Notes: generated from the letters alone by a model not told the origin. 64,000 nucleotides of DNA from Dipteronia dyeriana (GCA_032871835.1 CM065301.1:11664413-11728412); one strand, 5' to 3'; counted from the first letter of the stretch, positions 47,301 to 60,271 are shown. Made by a program: numbers and translations.

Positions 47301-50300
47301 ATTGATCAATATAGATTTCAATTGGTCTCAGAAAACACAATCCCAAGTAAAAAATTTCTCTAAGCCAACATCTCTCGTATGACTTACCTTCTTAGTAGCC
47401 TTCAATCAGAATAAATTTACAACATTAGACACATGAAGATAAAACAATCATGTATTAATATCGAATTATTCTGGAAACTAACCGAATCAACGGATGAAAT
47501 TATGGACACCACACACATAACAAGAGCCATTTTCCAGTGGAACACAGGAGTTCCCCATTGCAATGGATAAGGAAACCTAAACCATGGGGAAGATTTCAAT
47601 GCATGAGAAGTATCAACTCGACAATGCTTCATCCGAGCAACGTGCGCTCTGCAGTGTTCAGATATTATATTTGAGGCAGGTACATTTACATCACAACCTT
47701 TGTAGCTATAGGCTCCTGCTTCAGTCAAAAGAAATGCAGCAGCCCAAGTGATTGCCAGACCCAATGGAACCTGGCAGCACAATAAATACAGCAGAATTAG
47801 ACTCTCACAAAACAAACTGTAATAAAGTGATGATAGGATATTAGATTTGCAGCCAAAAACTTACTGCATATATTAGAAAAATGCGATGACCAAAAACAGA
47901 AATCTTCCGTAGGTACTGCAAGGTATGAAGACAATATTTTAACATTTGGAACACAATCCAAATAGAAACAAATCTAACAGAACACAGTTTTCCACATTAA
48001 CAAAAATCAGTGTTTTAGATTATCACAAAAGTCATATGGAAACCCATAATTGTACACAAATTTAGGACCAAACTTACCAGAGAAAAACTAATCACTAGTA
48101 CTATCTGCAGTACACCAATCTCGAGGCAGGAACCAACTAGTGGGAAACCATAACTGTAAAATGAAAGTCCAACAGCAGCAATAGTTGGGGCAACAACCAC
48201 TGGATTGATGAACCTGAAAAAAAAAAAGCAGATGAGATGAGGCTATCTGTTGTATCATAATACATTAAGCCAGGTACTAATTCAGACAACATTTGGAATT
48301 AAAATATTTTGTTCTCGGGAAAAAATAAAGCTAGAGTTGTTTAGTGAAAAGGTAGTATAAGGCAACACACCAGAGCATCACAAAAGAAATTAGAAAACCG
48401 TTGGAAGTAAAATATTTTGTTCTCGGGAAACAATAAAGTTAAAGTTGTTTAGTGAAACTGTGAAAATGTCGGATGGGCCACACACCAGACACCAGAGCAT
48501 CACAACAGAAAACTTGAACCGAGTTAAAACCATGTAAAGAATTAACTGATTAATATCCAAATGCAAGACCATAAGTTAACAATGTCAACAATATATGACA
48601 CATTGAAATGACCAAGTAAAGCTTTTGTTTTTTCCCAGGGCAAGCCTGTTGGAAACAAAATCGACAGTAACATGTGAAAAGAAGAAGAATTTGATTCATT
48701 AACTTTTATTTAAAATATAAATCAATGATATATAGCACGTAAAATAAAACAGTATAAATACTGTTTTATATATATATATATAGATACTGTACTCTAAAAG
48801 AAAAATATTTGTACAATATTTTTTTTCTTTTTAATAAAAAAACTAGTAAACTAAAATTTAAAATTACTGTAATATACAATACTAACTTGAATCCGAAATT
48901 GATTGAATGAAGATAGAGGCTTGCATTGAGCAATGTCCTAAAGGCAGTATTTCACCCCTTCACCGTGCTTGAGATTGATAGGTGATTGCCTCCCAAGGAT
49001 ACAACTATCTGTGTTCGAAATTGTAGCACAAAATTTCGAACCCGGGCAAACTGTAATTGAATACAACAAACTTGATTTCCTATTTATAAACCCAGCCATA
49101 CCTTGGACACAACCTTCGTAGGAAAATCTTAATTAAAGTCAGACTAGTTCAAACCTCAAAAGACTCTAGCTCATCAACTGACGAGCCCAAGAGTCCCAAG
49201 ATCATGACATTCGGTTCTTATGTATATGCTAGGCCTGGTTGGGACGCCTATTGTTAATCATATGGATATTGCTTTGCTATTTATAAAGCATTGTATTCAA
49301 TTTCGATTCAAATGCGGGGTCATGAATTTTTGAATCAAATGCAGGGTATTGTTGAAGATGTTTGATTCAAACTTCATAAGAAGCAATCCCACATGGAAAT
49401 GAAGGAAAAAAATACAACTAATAAAATCATATCCATATAATGAACAATATGCCTACCAACCGGACCTAGCATATATATAAGAACCTACTAAATGTCATGG
49501 CCTTAGAGCTTTTGGACTCATCTGTTGATGCCCAAAAAGTTGTGTCACAAAAATACATGACTGAATCTGTAAATAGATCTCTAAAAAAAAATCTATAAAT
49601 AGAAATAAGAAATCAAGTTTGTTGCATTCAATTTTTTATGCATTCATACTGATATTAAATTTTAATTTACTGATTTTTTATATTAAAAAGAAAAAAAAAA
49701 TACTATACTGTTTTATTTTAAGTGCTATATAAGTATATATCATTGACTTATATTTTAAATGAAAGATACTGTATCAAATGTTTATTCTTCTTCTCACATA
49801 TTGTTGATTGTGTTTCCAACAATCTAAAGACGTATCTACATGAAACAGTTTATCATTTATACTGTTTTATTTTAAGATATATATCATTGATTTCATATTT
49901 TAAAGGGTAAATTGCAATAAATATATAAGATAACCCCATGTTTGCCCATATCACTACCCGATCGAACTTTTGCCTTAATTAATAGAGATACCCTTGACCG
50001 GTAGTCAAACCATTAGCTTTAATGGTAGGACTAACTCTTGAGATGAAAATGTCCAAATTACCCTTCCTTAATATCTTATAAATTAATTTAGTAATTGATT
50101 AAAAAAAACAATTTAAAAAGAACAATACAAATTTAACGGAATCAACAAATAGAAAATAAAAAAATAAGATATTTTTTATAGAAACAAACAGAGATCTGGC
50201 GAAGATACCAGATCTCCAACACCCCACCATCACTAATCCTCCTAGATCCACAACACTTAGCCACACCAATCTTCTCTTTTCACTTTTTCCGTAGCCACAC

Positions 50301-53300
50301 CAATCTTCTCTTTTCAGTGGATGTTCAACACTCCACCATCATCATCTCAGCCACACCATCACCATCTTCAACTCCAACTCTAACTCCATCACCAACAGCC
50401 GCCACACCGCCATCAACGCACCTTCTCACTACTGCAGCGCCACAGCCGTCGTGCGCCGTCACCAAAGCCGACCACCGCTACTACATCTTCTTCAAGATGG
50501 AGAAGTTATCGTGCGATCTCCGCATGGAGATCTCACCAAATCTCCAATGTATTTTTATTATCATTATTTTACTTTATTTTTCAAATGGTATGAGATCTGT
50601 TGCACCAGATCTATCATTTTTTTTCTTAATTATTTATTATTTATATATGTTTTGAAACGCTTATTTATTTTTTATAATGTTTTTCAATTTGTTATATCAA
50701 AAAAAAAAAAGTTTTTCAATTTGTTTTATAATTAAATATTTTTTATTTTCTTTACTTGCTTCAAAAAGTCCATTTTGCCCTTACATTGCTAAGTCCACCG
50801 TTAAATCTAACTTTCGTCAAAATGGTCAAGGGTATCTTCTTGTAATTAAAGCATAAGTTCGATCTGACAATAGTATAGGCAAATGTGAGGATCTGTTATT
50901 GCAATGTACCGTATTTAAATAAAAGTTACAGTACCACATTTTTCTTCTTCTCACACATTACTGTTGATTGTGTTTCCAACAAACTCACCCTATGGAAATC
51001 ACATAGAAATTATATAGCCAATCCGGAAAACCATACATTACCAATACCACCCATTGGTTATGACTGTAAGCTGGTGTCACATACTGAATCAAACCCAAAA
51101 TAAAATACTTTATCAAAACCAGTGTAAAGCCAGCAGAAGCCCATAATTCAGTAACGAAGATACCAGAACCTATTGATATGTGAAGACCCAAAAGGTTCTC
51201 CTATGCTTGCAACCTTGCTAGAGTTAGCACAAGAAATGACTTGCAGAGGCACATAGATATCAGTTGACCTGATTAAACTAAACAATAAACTAATCTTAAC
51301 CAAGACAGTATGAAGTTAAAACCTTAAGCCAAATAACTTTGCAAAAATGTAGTTGAGCAAGCTAACTAAGATAATTAATTCAAAATACTAGCTGCACAAA
51401 CTAATTAATTAAGGCCAAATACAACCAGTGTACGCAACTGATAACCTAGAGAATCAACAGTAAAATATAATCTTTTCCCAAGATGCAGGGCTACACAGTT
51501 AAGTTCCTATATTGAAAAAGATTTGACACCTATAAATGTATAACAGATATGTAGGCAATACGAAGAAACGTCCTGTGTGTAACTATTCTCGAACAAACTA
51601 AAAACTCCCTTCAGCGTACACGATTATCCATAAAGGAACAGTTATAAGCTACCGGCAATGACCAGTTGTTGGTAATTATAAATTAAGGTTTATCAAAAGA
51701 GTGCTATCCCTCATTGCTGAACTAGATAAAATATATATTAAATATTTTACGTCATCAATGACAATTTCTCAATGATAAACACCAAGAAGCAATTGTCTTT
51801 GTCATGTTTAAGCAATTAACTCTACAGAAAATTGAAGCAATTTAATCCTCTTCGGTCTGTTCAAGCTTCCAACGGTTATTATCACTTGGAAAATGCATTG
51901 ATAATTAAGTGATACTAATTAATAGATTTAAAAACGTGAAAACAGAAAAGATGCTAGAATTGTACCTCAAAAGTAATGACATCAGTCCACTATATCCCAG
52001 TAAAGCTTGAAAAGCCGAGGCTATGATAATAGCCCCCTGTAACTGCTTCATAATATGCTTGAAATTCTGCCATGTTAAGTGATTTCACACAACTATTAAA
52101 ACAATTTAATACAATAAAAAAGTTTGGAAATAGCCTAATTGCTTTAACATTAAAACTAACAGCAGAAAGTGAAACAAACTGAACAGAAAGTGAAACAAAC
52201 TGAACACACACGCACACGCAGACTGACCACACCTATAATCATACATCTATAACATTACTTCCTAGCCAAAAAGCAAAAAATATAGATAAACATATGGAAA
52301 TTCTATAGTGCTTTCAGTTAAACTAGTTCGAGAATTCTTTCTTATCACAATGACATTTTCATCTGTGGAAGTTTGAACAGCCAACTGGATATTTGCCACA
52401 AGTAATTACTTTATGATCCAGACTCCAGACCTATTATTTAGTGCCCTCCTTCATCATAACCCTAATTCTAGCCCAATGATCATCAAAATGCTTTTAGTAA
52501 AATATGGTTTCTCCATAGCTCCAATTATGCAGGTTGCAAAGTTAGTGAGAGAAAATTAAGAGATGCAATAAAAAGTTCACTAATTTAAGAGATGCAACTA
52601 AGATACAAAACTATTAGTCAACAATATTTTCCCCTAATTTCATTTAGTATCATTAGCCAATCTATACAGTTCTACTGAGTTCTCAAACTGTCAACCAAAT
52701 GTTTCAAAAAAAGAAGTAAAAACTTATGTATAGATTACAGAATTATAAGATAGCAGGACATTATCTGGTGTTTGCCTGTAACCATCATTAAGGAATTCAT
52801 ATTATCTTATCAGCCCAATGCATAATGTACATCTCTGTACAGAAGATATGACGACTACCATAAAAAGACAATAACTATCTCGTATTATAACCATACTAAA
52901 ACATAAGCATAGATGCATACATTTCCATTTAATCCTTGGAATTCTGGAGAGTTAATAATTGCCAATGCTGGAGCGAGGTAAACAAATGATGGACCTTGTA
53001 TCAAAGGCAATCTGGACCCAAAAGATGTATGCAAAAGTGTGGTCACACCCGTGACAAAAAGAACTGTAGAAACCACCCTTGAAGTATCTTCCTACATGCA
53101 GTAAAACAAATCAGCACAATATTTACAAAGACTAAGATTTACGAATTAAGAAAAAGAAAATCCACTCACATGATCGCCACCCATTGCTGGAACTATGACT
53201 CGTGGAATTAGAATCAATGAACCCAATATAGAAAGATAATGCTGAAACCCATATAGGCCAATGGGAACTGAAAATCATCCAAAAAAACAGAAACCCCATT

Positions 53301-54131
53301 TAAGATCGTTATTTATGTAAATGAAGACATGAAGTAAACCAAATACAGAAATTAAATAAATAATCACCAGTAAGCAATCAAAACTTTAAACGTCACACAC
53401 CAATATAACCCATTTCAACTGACCAATAAAATCATAAAATAAAATAAAAAATCAAACTAACCCTAATTATTATCGATAAATAACTAAATTCATATCATAC
53501 TAACAAAACAAACATGCCCAGCTCAATTTAAAAATGAAAAAAAAAAAAAAAACGATCTTGAAAGCTAAAAAGTCTCACCAAGGCCAGGAGTGTCTCTAAG
53601 ATTATACTTCATATGAGAGTGCCTAGCCACAAACCCATCACCGTCCACGCCATCAACCACCACCACATCCTCATTCCTCGCAGCCCTCCTCGGCGGATGC
53701 TGATTAGGGTCGGGTTGCCCCACCGGAGCAGACCCGTTTCCGTTTCCGTTTCCGTTTCCGTTTCCATTCACACCCAAGCCCTTGTCCGACTCCTTCCTCC
53801 TCTTCACGCTCTGATCCTTATTCGAAGCCGCCGCTGCTGGCACCACCTTCTCGCTCTCGCCATTAACGACGGGCTTCGCCGCCGGCGGTGGCGGTAGTGC
53901 TGGCGGCGGAGTTATCCGTGCCCGACCTGCTTCGAGATCCGGCTGGCTGTCGGGTTCCCTCGTCTTGGGGGCTAACGTTATCTGTCCGGAGTCACTGGCA
54001 TTGGTCTCGCCGGAGAATTTAGGACGGAAGCCGGTGCGTTTAGCCCAGGTGGAAGGCGGAAGAGCAGCGGAGTCGGGAGCCGGTGGCCATGGACCAGGCT
54101 TGGGTCTTGCTTTAGGGTCGGAGGTGGACAT
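44366..54131 (-). CDS. NAT12: Nucleobase-ascorbate transporter 12 (NAT12-like), ten exons
   Basis: A membrane permease of the NAT/NCS2 family, which carries purines, uracil or ascorbate; the substrate of plant NAT12 is not settled. Coding exons (minus strand): 54131-53579, 53267-53170, 53091-52921, 52066-51966, 48213-48078, 47915-47865, 47770-47483, 46805-46571, 45219-44933, 44587-44366. All splice sites are GT-AG and phases agree, giving 713 residues plus TGA, close to Arabidopsis NAT12. Residues 1 to about 185 form the long, Pro-rich, charged cytosolic N-terminus typical of NAT11/12, with an Asn-Gly repeat. The transporter core starts at PIGLYGFQHYLSILGS. QGPSFVYLAP lies near 249 and the NAT signature region TENVHTIAVTKMGSRR near 514-529. 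I chose MSTSDPKARPKPGPWPP over the upstream in-frame MWLASSHM because it matches NAT12. The gene looks functional. Intron 4 is 3.75 kb and holds transposons. Confidence 0.95.
48301..48512. repeat. Imperfect tandem duplication in NAT12 intron 4
   Basis: AAATATTTTGTTCTCGGGAA followed by AATAAAG.TAGAGTTGTTTAG and ending in ACACACCAGAGCATCAC occurs at about 48301-48385 and again at 48409-48507. The second copy has a small insertion of GCCACACACCAGAC. Confidence 0.7.
48647..49821. mobile_element. Foldback-type element in NAT12 intron 4
   Basis: 1175 bp that is nearly one long imperfect palindrome. The left end TGTTGGAAACAAAATCGACA is mirrored by TGTTGATTGTGTTTCCAACA on the right. Matching continues inward through AAAATAAAACAGTATA, CCAAGAGTCCCAAGATCATGACATT versus its complement, and TATATGCTAGGCCTGGTTGG, to a centre near 49270. 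Arms are about 580 bp. No coding sequence and no clear target duplication. Confidence 0.72.
49822..50981. mobile_element. Second foldback end, split by a nested MULE-like element
   Basis: 49822-49904 and 50911-50981 together read as another copy of the foldback right end (TACTGTTTTATTTTAAG, ATATCATTGATTT, then TTCTTCTTCTCACACATTAC and TGTTTCCAACA). They are separated by the element at 49905-50910. Confidence 0.6.
49905..50910. mobile_element. MULE-like element nested in foldback sequence, possible Pack-MULE
   Basis: 1006 bp. The left end GGGTAAATTGCAATAA and the complement of the right end GGTACATTGCAATAA are inverted repeats that extend inward (GATCGAACTTTTGC, AGATACCCTTGACC). Flanks TATTTTAAA and GTATTTAAA agree at about 6 of 9. 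The interior (50200-50560) is GC-richer and contains a 112-codon frame (50317-50655) of Ser/Thr/Pro/Ala-rich sequence. It could be a captured gene piece, but I recognise no domain. Confidence 0.6.
53736..53768 (-). repeat. Coding hexanucleotide repeat in NAT12 exon 1
   Basis: About five units of GGAAAC on the coding strand encode the Asn-Gly run VNGNGNGNGNGNGS in the cytosolic N-terminus. Each unit change would add or remove two residues without a frameshift. Confidence 0.85.
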
Positions 54132-54420
54132 GTGTGATGAAGCCAACCACAATCAGTGGTTCATAACTTGAAAATCGAAAATGCAAGCTGAAAATCAGTA
54201 GATCTGAGGAGTCTTTTGGTTAGGGTTTGGAAGAAACGAAGAGCTTTGAAAGGATTGTTGAGAACGCCAAATGTTTTCAAAGAGAGAGAATGTGTGTGCG
54301 TGTGAGTTCGAGTTCGAGGCTCGAGCTCACGAAAGTGAGTGAGTGAGTGAGTGAAACTGTCAAAGTGTGAGAGAGAAAGACGAGAGAGAGAGAGAGTGGA
54401 GTGGACTGTGGAGGTTCTAA
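54132..54420 (-). promoter_or_regulatory. NAT12 leader and proximal promoter
   Basis: Upstream of the NAT12 ATG. It contains a GAGT run (about 54336-54355) and a (GA)n tract (54384-54398), typical of plant 5' leaders. No clear TATA box was seen. Confidence 0.4.
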
Positions 54421-57369
54421 AACCGCGTTTTTGTATTTTTTTATTTATTTTTTTTCCTTTGTTTTCCGAAATAACAGGGATTATGTAATAATACCGTTAA
54501 GTTTTTCTTCTTGTCTGAAAAAACACAACTCAATCAATAACTGTTTATATTATTTTCTTGTCAAGTTTATATACATTTAAATTATAGCTCATACTAACAT
54601 TTATACGAGTAATTTTTTTTTTGTTATATATATATGAATGATTATATTAGAGCGTTTATAGGTAAAAAACTTTGAAGGAAAATCTCATGAGTTTCAACAA
54701 ATCTTAAAATTATTTTTGTGATTTTCTTTAAAATATATATATAATTTGTGATTACAACCAAATAATTCCTAAAATAAATTTTCTTAAATTTTATTTACCA
54801 TATTGTAAACAAACCTCACTCAGAATTCTTATATTATCTAATCAGTATCGTTGTTTTAATTTCCCTTCAGTCAATATTCTTATTATTATTTCTCATTTGT
54901 CATTATTTATTAACCTTTTACAAGTTTAACTTCTTTTGTTTAATATATTGAATATGGTCGGTTAACTTTTTTATATGTATATAATTAAAGTTTTAAATGT
55001 ATTGAATGTGGTTTTTAAATAATTAAAGTTTCATTCATTATTTATTATAAATAAATAATAATAATACTTTTAAAAAGAAAAAAATCAATAATAAACTTTT
55101 AAATTATTATATAAATGTCGAGTGGATAACGAAACATGGTTGATAGTGATTTATTAAAGAAAACAAATAGTATTAAGTGCGTTGAAATATACATTATAAT
55201 TTTTATTTTATAGGAGAATTAAAAAAATACGAGATGTACTTACAATTACAAAAAGATCGAGTTCACATATATACAAAGTTTGAGGGTTGTCAATATTAAC
55301 GGAGCTGGAGGGTTTAATTTTTATTTGTTTTTTAATACGAATTTGAGTTTTTTTTTAATATATATATATATAATTTGAACTCATAATATTAATGTTTTAA
55401 TGAAAAGTTGACCATTATGTTGGCACCACAAAAGAACTTTTGTGGTAGTAATTTTAGTTAATAACAGCAATGGATTTTGATCAAGTTTTTTTTTTAAAAA
55501 AAATTTATTTAAACATGTTCATGACTAAATAACATTCTAAAGATTTTTATATTTTTGTAATTGAAACCGGATTATTACATGGTTCTTCTCCATTATAAAC
55601 ATCAATTCTTAATAATAATTTTTTTTTTTTTATGTGATTCATGTTAGGGCGGTAATTAACATCAAACTAATTAAGTTATATATATAATTAACAATATGAA
55701 AAGTGAGGGGCCGGTTAAAATTTTTCCAACCTATCTTTCTGTGAGAAAAGTGAATAAAGTCAAAGAAATCGACACTGAATATAATGGAAGATTACAATGC
55801 ATGCATTTGCTGATTTGCATGGCCCAATTAAACTGTATTAAGCCTTGCTACATGCCTTCATTTTTGGCACTAAACAAGAAAAAATGTCAAAAGGTGACTT
55901 TGATAGCTTTACATGCGTGTCTTATAATTATTTATTACAAGTGTATGTAAACCATAGGATAAAAACCGACAAACATAATACGTTACCGATCATGTCACCT
56001 TATATTACAGATGGTAGTGTATATTTCTTTTCATATTAATGATAAGAGGATTGCATCGTATTATGAACATGTCACAAACATGTATAAGGATCGATTTTCT
56101 ATTTGATGCTATGCGAGTAGATATTTAGACTATACTTACGGTGTTTTATTTCGATAAATTCCGATAAATCTCTAAATTTACTGTAGTACTTCTTATAATA
56201 ATTCTTTTTATAAAAGAATGGTATAAATGAAATGATAAAATCATTTAATTTGTAACAGCATTTTCAGGTGCCCCATAATGAATTCACAGTCCATTTTAAT
56301 TAATTGTGATTATAATTGCATAAGAGTAATTAATGCAGTAGTATTTGATATTACAGATTTACAGTACACGAAATATAAGTTACGTCATAGCACAATTATT
56401 AGTTTGGATACAAATCATCCGTCAATAAATAGAGTCTCAATTTATATCTAACCAATTAAATCGGATAATGTCAAACACAATCATTTAAATTTAATTATTT
56501 TAAAAAAACGTACACACCTAATCCAGTTTAATTGGTTATACATAAATTGGGAAACCATTTTTTGACAAGTGATTCGAATCCTATTAGTTTTACGAGCAAA
56601 GTATGGTGGCTTTAACATTATACATGTGACATTAAATTCTTGCAACAGATTTGTAATCTTTGAAACCATTTAAATTTGTAGATTAAAAGTCCAGTAAAAA
56701 AAATTAATAGATTACATATACAATTTGAAATATTCCATTTGTGGATGACATTCTACTGTTTCATGTATAAAAGTAACCCATGACAACTTTTTTTCATGTC
56801 CAAATTTCATGCAACAACCCATTAAAAAAGAGAATAAGAGATCAAAGGGAAATCATTATCAGTACTTTTTTTGGTTCCTTTTCTTCTTGTATAGTAGTTA
56901 AAATCATCAGAGCAAACCCCAGAAAAATAGTGGGTATTCATTGGACTTTTTTAGTAGTAGAAACACTGAGAATCTTACAAAAATCAAGCTCCCAATGAGA
57001 TTGAACTCTCATTTTCTCAAGTCATAAATGGTTCTCAAATCAACCAACAACAGAAGTAGTAATAATAATTTTTGAAAGCAAAAAAATGAAACAAAATTAT
57101 GAGAAAGTGAAAAAGAATCTTAATTGTTAAAGTAGATTAAGTTGATGGCAACACATCATAAGAAAAACCACATGTGTTTTGTCATGTATATATTATTAGA
57201 ACCATCCATGGCTGCCTTTCTAATTCTATCTTAACAGTGAAGGAATTTCACCATCACTTTTAACTATTACAATTAAACTTTATCTTATCTGATTTTTTTT
57301 TTTAAGTGTTCCAGGGGTGGAGAGAAAGGGGGTTAGCATGAGCTATGGTCCCGCTTCCCTAAACAGCTT
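54421..57369. other. AT-rich spacer upstream of NAT12
   Basis: No gene recognised. It holds one SINE-like repeat copy (56060-56200). Frames at 55696-56039 and 56780-56998 show no family features. Confidence 0.4.
56060..56200 (+). repeat. Dispersed SINE-like repeat, copy 3 (diverged)
   Basis: Retains ATGCGAGTAGATATTTAGAC, GATAAATCTC and CTGTAGTACTTCTTATAAT in the order seen in copies 1, 2 and 4. Confidence 0.35.
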
Positions 57370-57372
57370 TAA

Positions 57373-58313
57373 GGGACCGTTTGATATGGGATAATCAAAA
57401 TAATTTGATTCCCGAAAAAATTAAACACATGAATGTGATTCCTAGAAAACTTGTACACTTGTGTTTGGTTGTGTATGAGAATATTCTGTAGGATTCCTGG
57501 AAATATCAAGTAACCATATTTGGTTGTAAATGGAAATTTATTTTTTTATTATTAAAAACTAAAAAAAAAAATCAACTTATATGGTTAAAAAAATAACCAG
57601 ATCATTTCTCAAACATCATCACCATCATCCCTTTCTTTCCATCTCTCTCTATCTTTCTCTCCAAATCATCTCCACGTCGTCGTCGTCGTCGTCGCCGCCT
57701 CCGGGCGGTCTTGTCTTCGTCGCCGTCTTTATCGAAGCTCCCCGCCGCGTCTGCATCGAAGCTCGCCATCATCGTCGTCATCATCGAAGCTCGTTGTATT
57801 CGTCTTCGTTCACCGTCGTCGTCTTCATTCGTCGTCTTCATTCGTCGTCGTCGTCGTCGTCTTCATTCGCCGCCTTCTTCGTCGTCTTCGTCTTCGTCAT
57901 CGTCATCATCGAGCAACCCATATTTATAGTTATAATTTTTTTCCCTTTTTCTGCTACCGATGATGTTTGAGAAATGGATTTGTGGGAAAAGATTTAATAG
58001 AAGATTATTTGAGTTATTACTGTATTTTGATTAGGGTTTTCAAAAATGAAATTGGGGATTTTATCATTAACGTGGAGAAGGATTGTGAAGAACAGAGAAG
58101 AAGAAAAACTAATATTTTTTTAGAATGATTGTGGGACCCACGGTGGGAATCAGATGGAGGTAATCTGAAACCCACCTATTTTGATGGGAATCACATTACC
58201 CTCTAGTGGGATTCACTTTCTCGGAAAACAAAAAACTCAAACCTGTTACTAAACATGTGAATGCTCTGAGATTCTCATTCCCATACAAATATACCACCAT
58301 ACCAAACGGTCCC
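57373..58313. mobile_element. PIF-like non-autonomous element, 941 bp
   Basis: The left end GGGACCGTTTGATATGGGAT and the complement of the right end GGGACCGTTTGGTATGGTGG are clear terminal repeats. TAA flanks both sides (57370-57372, 58314-58316), the 3-bp duplication of PIF/Harbinger elements. The interior contains GTC/GTT trinucleotide runs (57675-57915) whose translation gives the Ser- or Arg-rich frames at 57581-57970; I do not take these as genes. Confidence 0.75.
57674..57915. repeat. Interrupted CGT/CTT trinucleotide repeat
   Basis: Runs of CGTCGTCGT and TCTTCGTC dominate this GC-rich core of the element at 57373-58313. Confidence 0.8.
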
Positions 58314-58316
58314 TAA

Positions 58317-59440
58317 GATTCGTTTGAAAAAATTATAAATTTATTATTAAAATTTGAACTCTTTTCACTTTGGTCCGTCCAAAGTTTATTATTTTTATAT
58401 AATGGTTCCCGATATTTAAATTTCTGACTCTGCCTATGATGAGAATTGTTTCCAAGTACTCCATACCGTTGTGTAAAATTAAAAGCACGACAATTGAGTA
58501 GGGGTAATTAATTAAGGCCGCAATTAATCATGTGATGTCAAATGTTGAATATTTTGGTGCCTAATTAATTTGGTGGAACCAATATATTTCTTAAAAGTCA
58601 TATGACAATGTCACTTACCTATATGAGTTGGGTGACTCCATGTGATCATTACTCTTACAATGTGTTTTGAGCATTGATTGACTACATCTTCCATGTGAGA
58701 AAACCGTTGATATTATTATTTTTTAAGATAATCTTTATTAAAACCTTATAGATTATGAAGTAATTCCATTTGAACATATGATAAGTTGTTTGGCCCTTTT
58801 ATTTATTTAATTACTAAAAATTTAATAGAAGTGTAGAAATTCATCTTAAATTTTGTTAAGGTGATCGATGAATTTCTACCGTTTTTATTTAAGCTAATAA
58901 TTTAAAGTAAGTTTATATAGTTTTGTTTCTTTAAATCTGATGGTATAAAAAAAATCATATTTATTATTTTAAAATAAAAAAATTACATTGATATATTGAA
59001 ACAACAATTTTAAGTTTCTTTTAATATCATTTTTTTTTTGGTTAAAATGACCCTATTTTTATGAGTAGTATTAGGTTTTATAATATTTTCTTTAGAAACC
59101 ATTCAATTTGATTCGATATTTAATTTGTACTTATCATAATAATCCCATGAGTGCGTATGAGTGTATGGTGTGGTTAATTAGCATAAAATAGGTTGATGAT
59201 AGAGTGGAACAAAATACAACAATGGGAATCAAAGTAGGTCATGACTTCTGAGAGGTCTTTAGGCGAAATCTAAAAAATGGGTCCCTTGTGAGAGACTGAG
59301 TTTACATAGTACACAACACATGACTAAAGAAAATTTTCAAAATCGATTAAAAGAAGGAAAAAAAAACTTTAAATCGATTAAAAAGGAAAAAAAACCTTTA
59401 ATTATCTGGGTAGGTGATCTTTATCCCATATAATTGAACA

Positions 59441-59476
<36 letters not shown>

Positions 59477-60268
59477 TTGGGCTTTTAAAGAAAAATATTT
59501 GAAACCTTTTATATCAGAACCAAAATCATTCGATTAAAGACTAAAAAAAGTAATAACAAAAATGGGCTCCATTTTAGACCCTTTTTTCTTAAGCATTAGG
59601 TATTCACCTTTTTTTTCTTAAACACTAGACCCCCACCCTGATCCCACGGGCCGGCTATGATAGGAGTAAAAAGAGGAAGTAACTATCGAGTGGGAGAATG
59701 TAAGTAAATCTATTTGTATTTTTCAAATATACTTAGTAAGTTTTCCTCCGATTTATAAGAATAGTTATCTAACCGTACATTTATTATCTAATATCGATAG
59801 ATCTTACCTGTACTATTATAACAGTCATAATACTTCAAGAAACGACAAAAAAGAAAAAAGAAAAAATTAATTGGTTTAGGTGGAAATGGAAATTGGAGAA
59901 AGCAACGGCTAAATTTGGATTGAAGTCTATAACAGTAGTGAGGAGAGGCAGCTGAGTTATGCCATTATCACTAGCAACTAGCCGTTTCTTGAAAGCGATG
60001 CCACTGAAAAGACCCTTACCCCTTACCATATCTAATCCTTCAATCATGAATCACACGGAAATTTTAGAATATTCTACTTTCAGTATGGGTTAAATCTCTC
60101 CTGTAATTTGATTTTTTTCTTTCTATAAACTCCCCAGATTGTTCAAAACATTTTCTGCAATATCTCTACTGTTATGAAGTACGTTGAAGATACAAGGGTA
60201 AATAGGTAAAGAAAAACAACCTAAATTATAAATTTATAATTTTAGACTCATCGGTCATCATTTGACAT
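58317..60268. other. AT-rich spacer
   Basis: No gene recognised. It contains a (TTA)n microsatellite (about 59443-59471) and one SINE-like repeat copy (59680-59845). Confidence 0.4.
59680..59845 (+). repeat. Dispersed SINE-like repeat, copy 4
   Basis: AAGTTTTCCTCCGATTTATAAGAATAG, CCGTACATTTATTATCTAAT, ATCGATAGATCTTACCTGTA, then AATACTTCAAGAAA follow the order of the copies at 9265 and 26330. Confidence 0.5.
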
Positions 60269-60271
60269 TAA

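Noticed and set aside
50985..51191. 68-codon minus-strand frame (MGLHISIGSGIFVTELWASAG) inside NAT12 intron 4
   Set aside because: It does not match the NAT family and would not fit between exons 4 and 5, which join cleanly in frame without it. It may be chance or an unrecognised relic.
53613..53897. Plus-strand frames opposite NAT12 exon 1 (53613-53897, 53965-54171)
   Set aside because: Shadow frames of a GC-rich coding exon.
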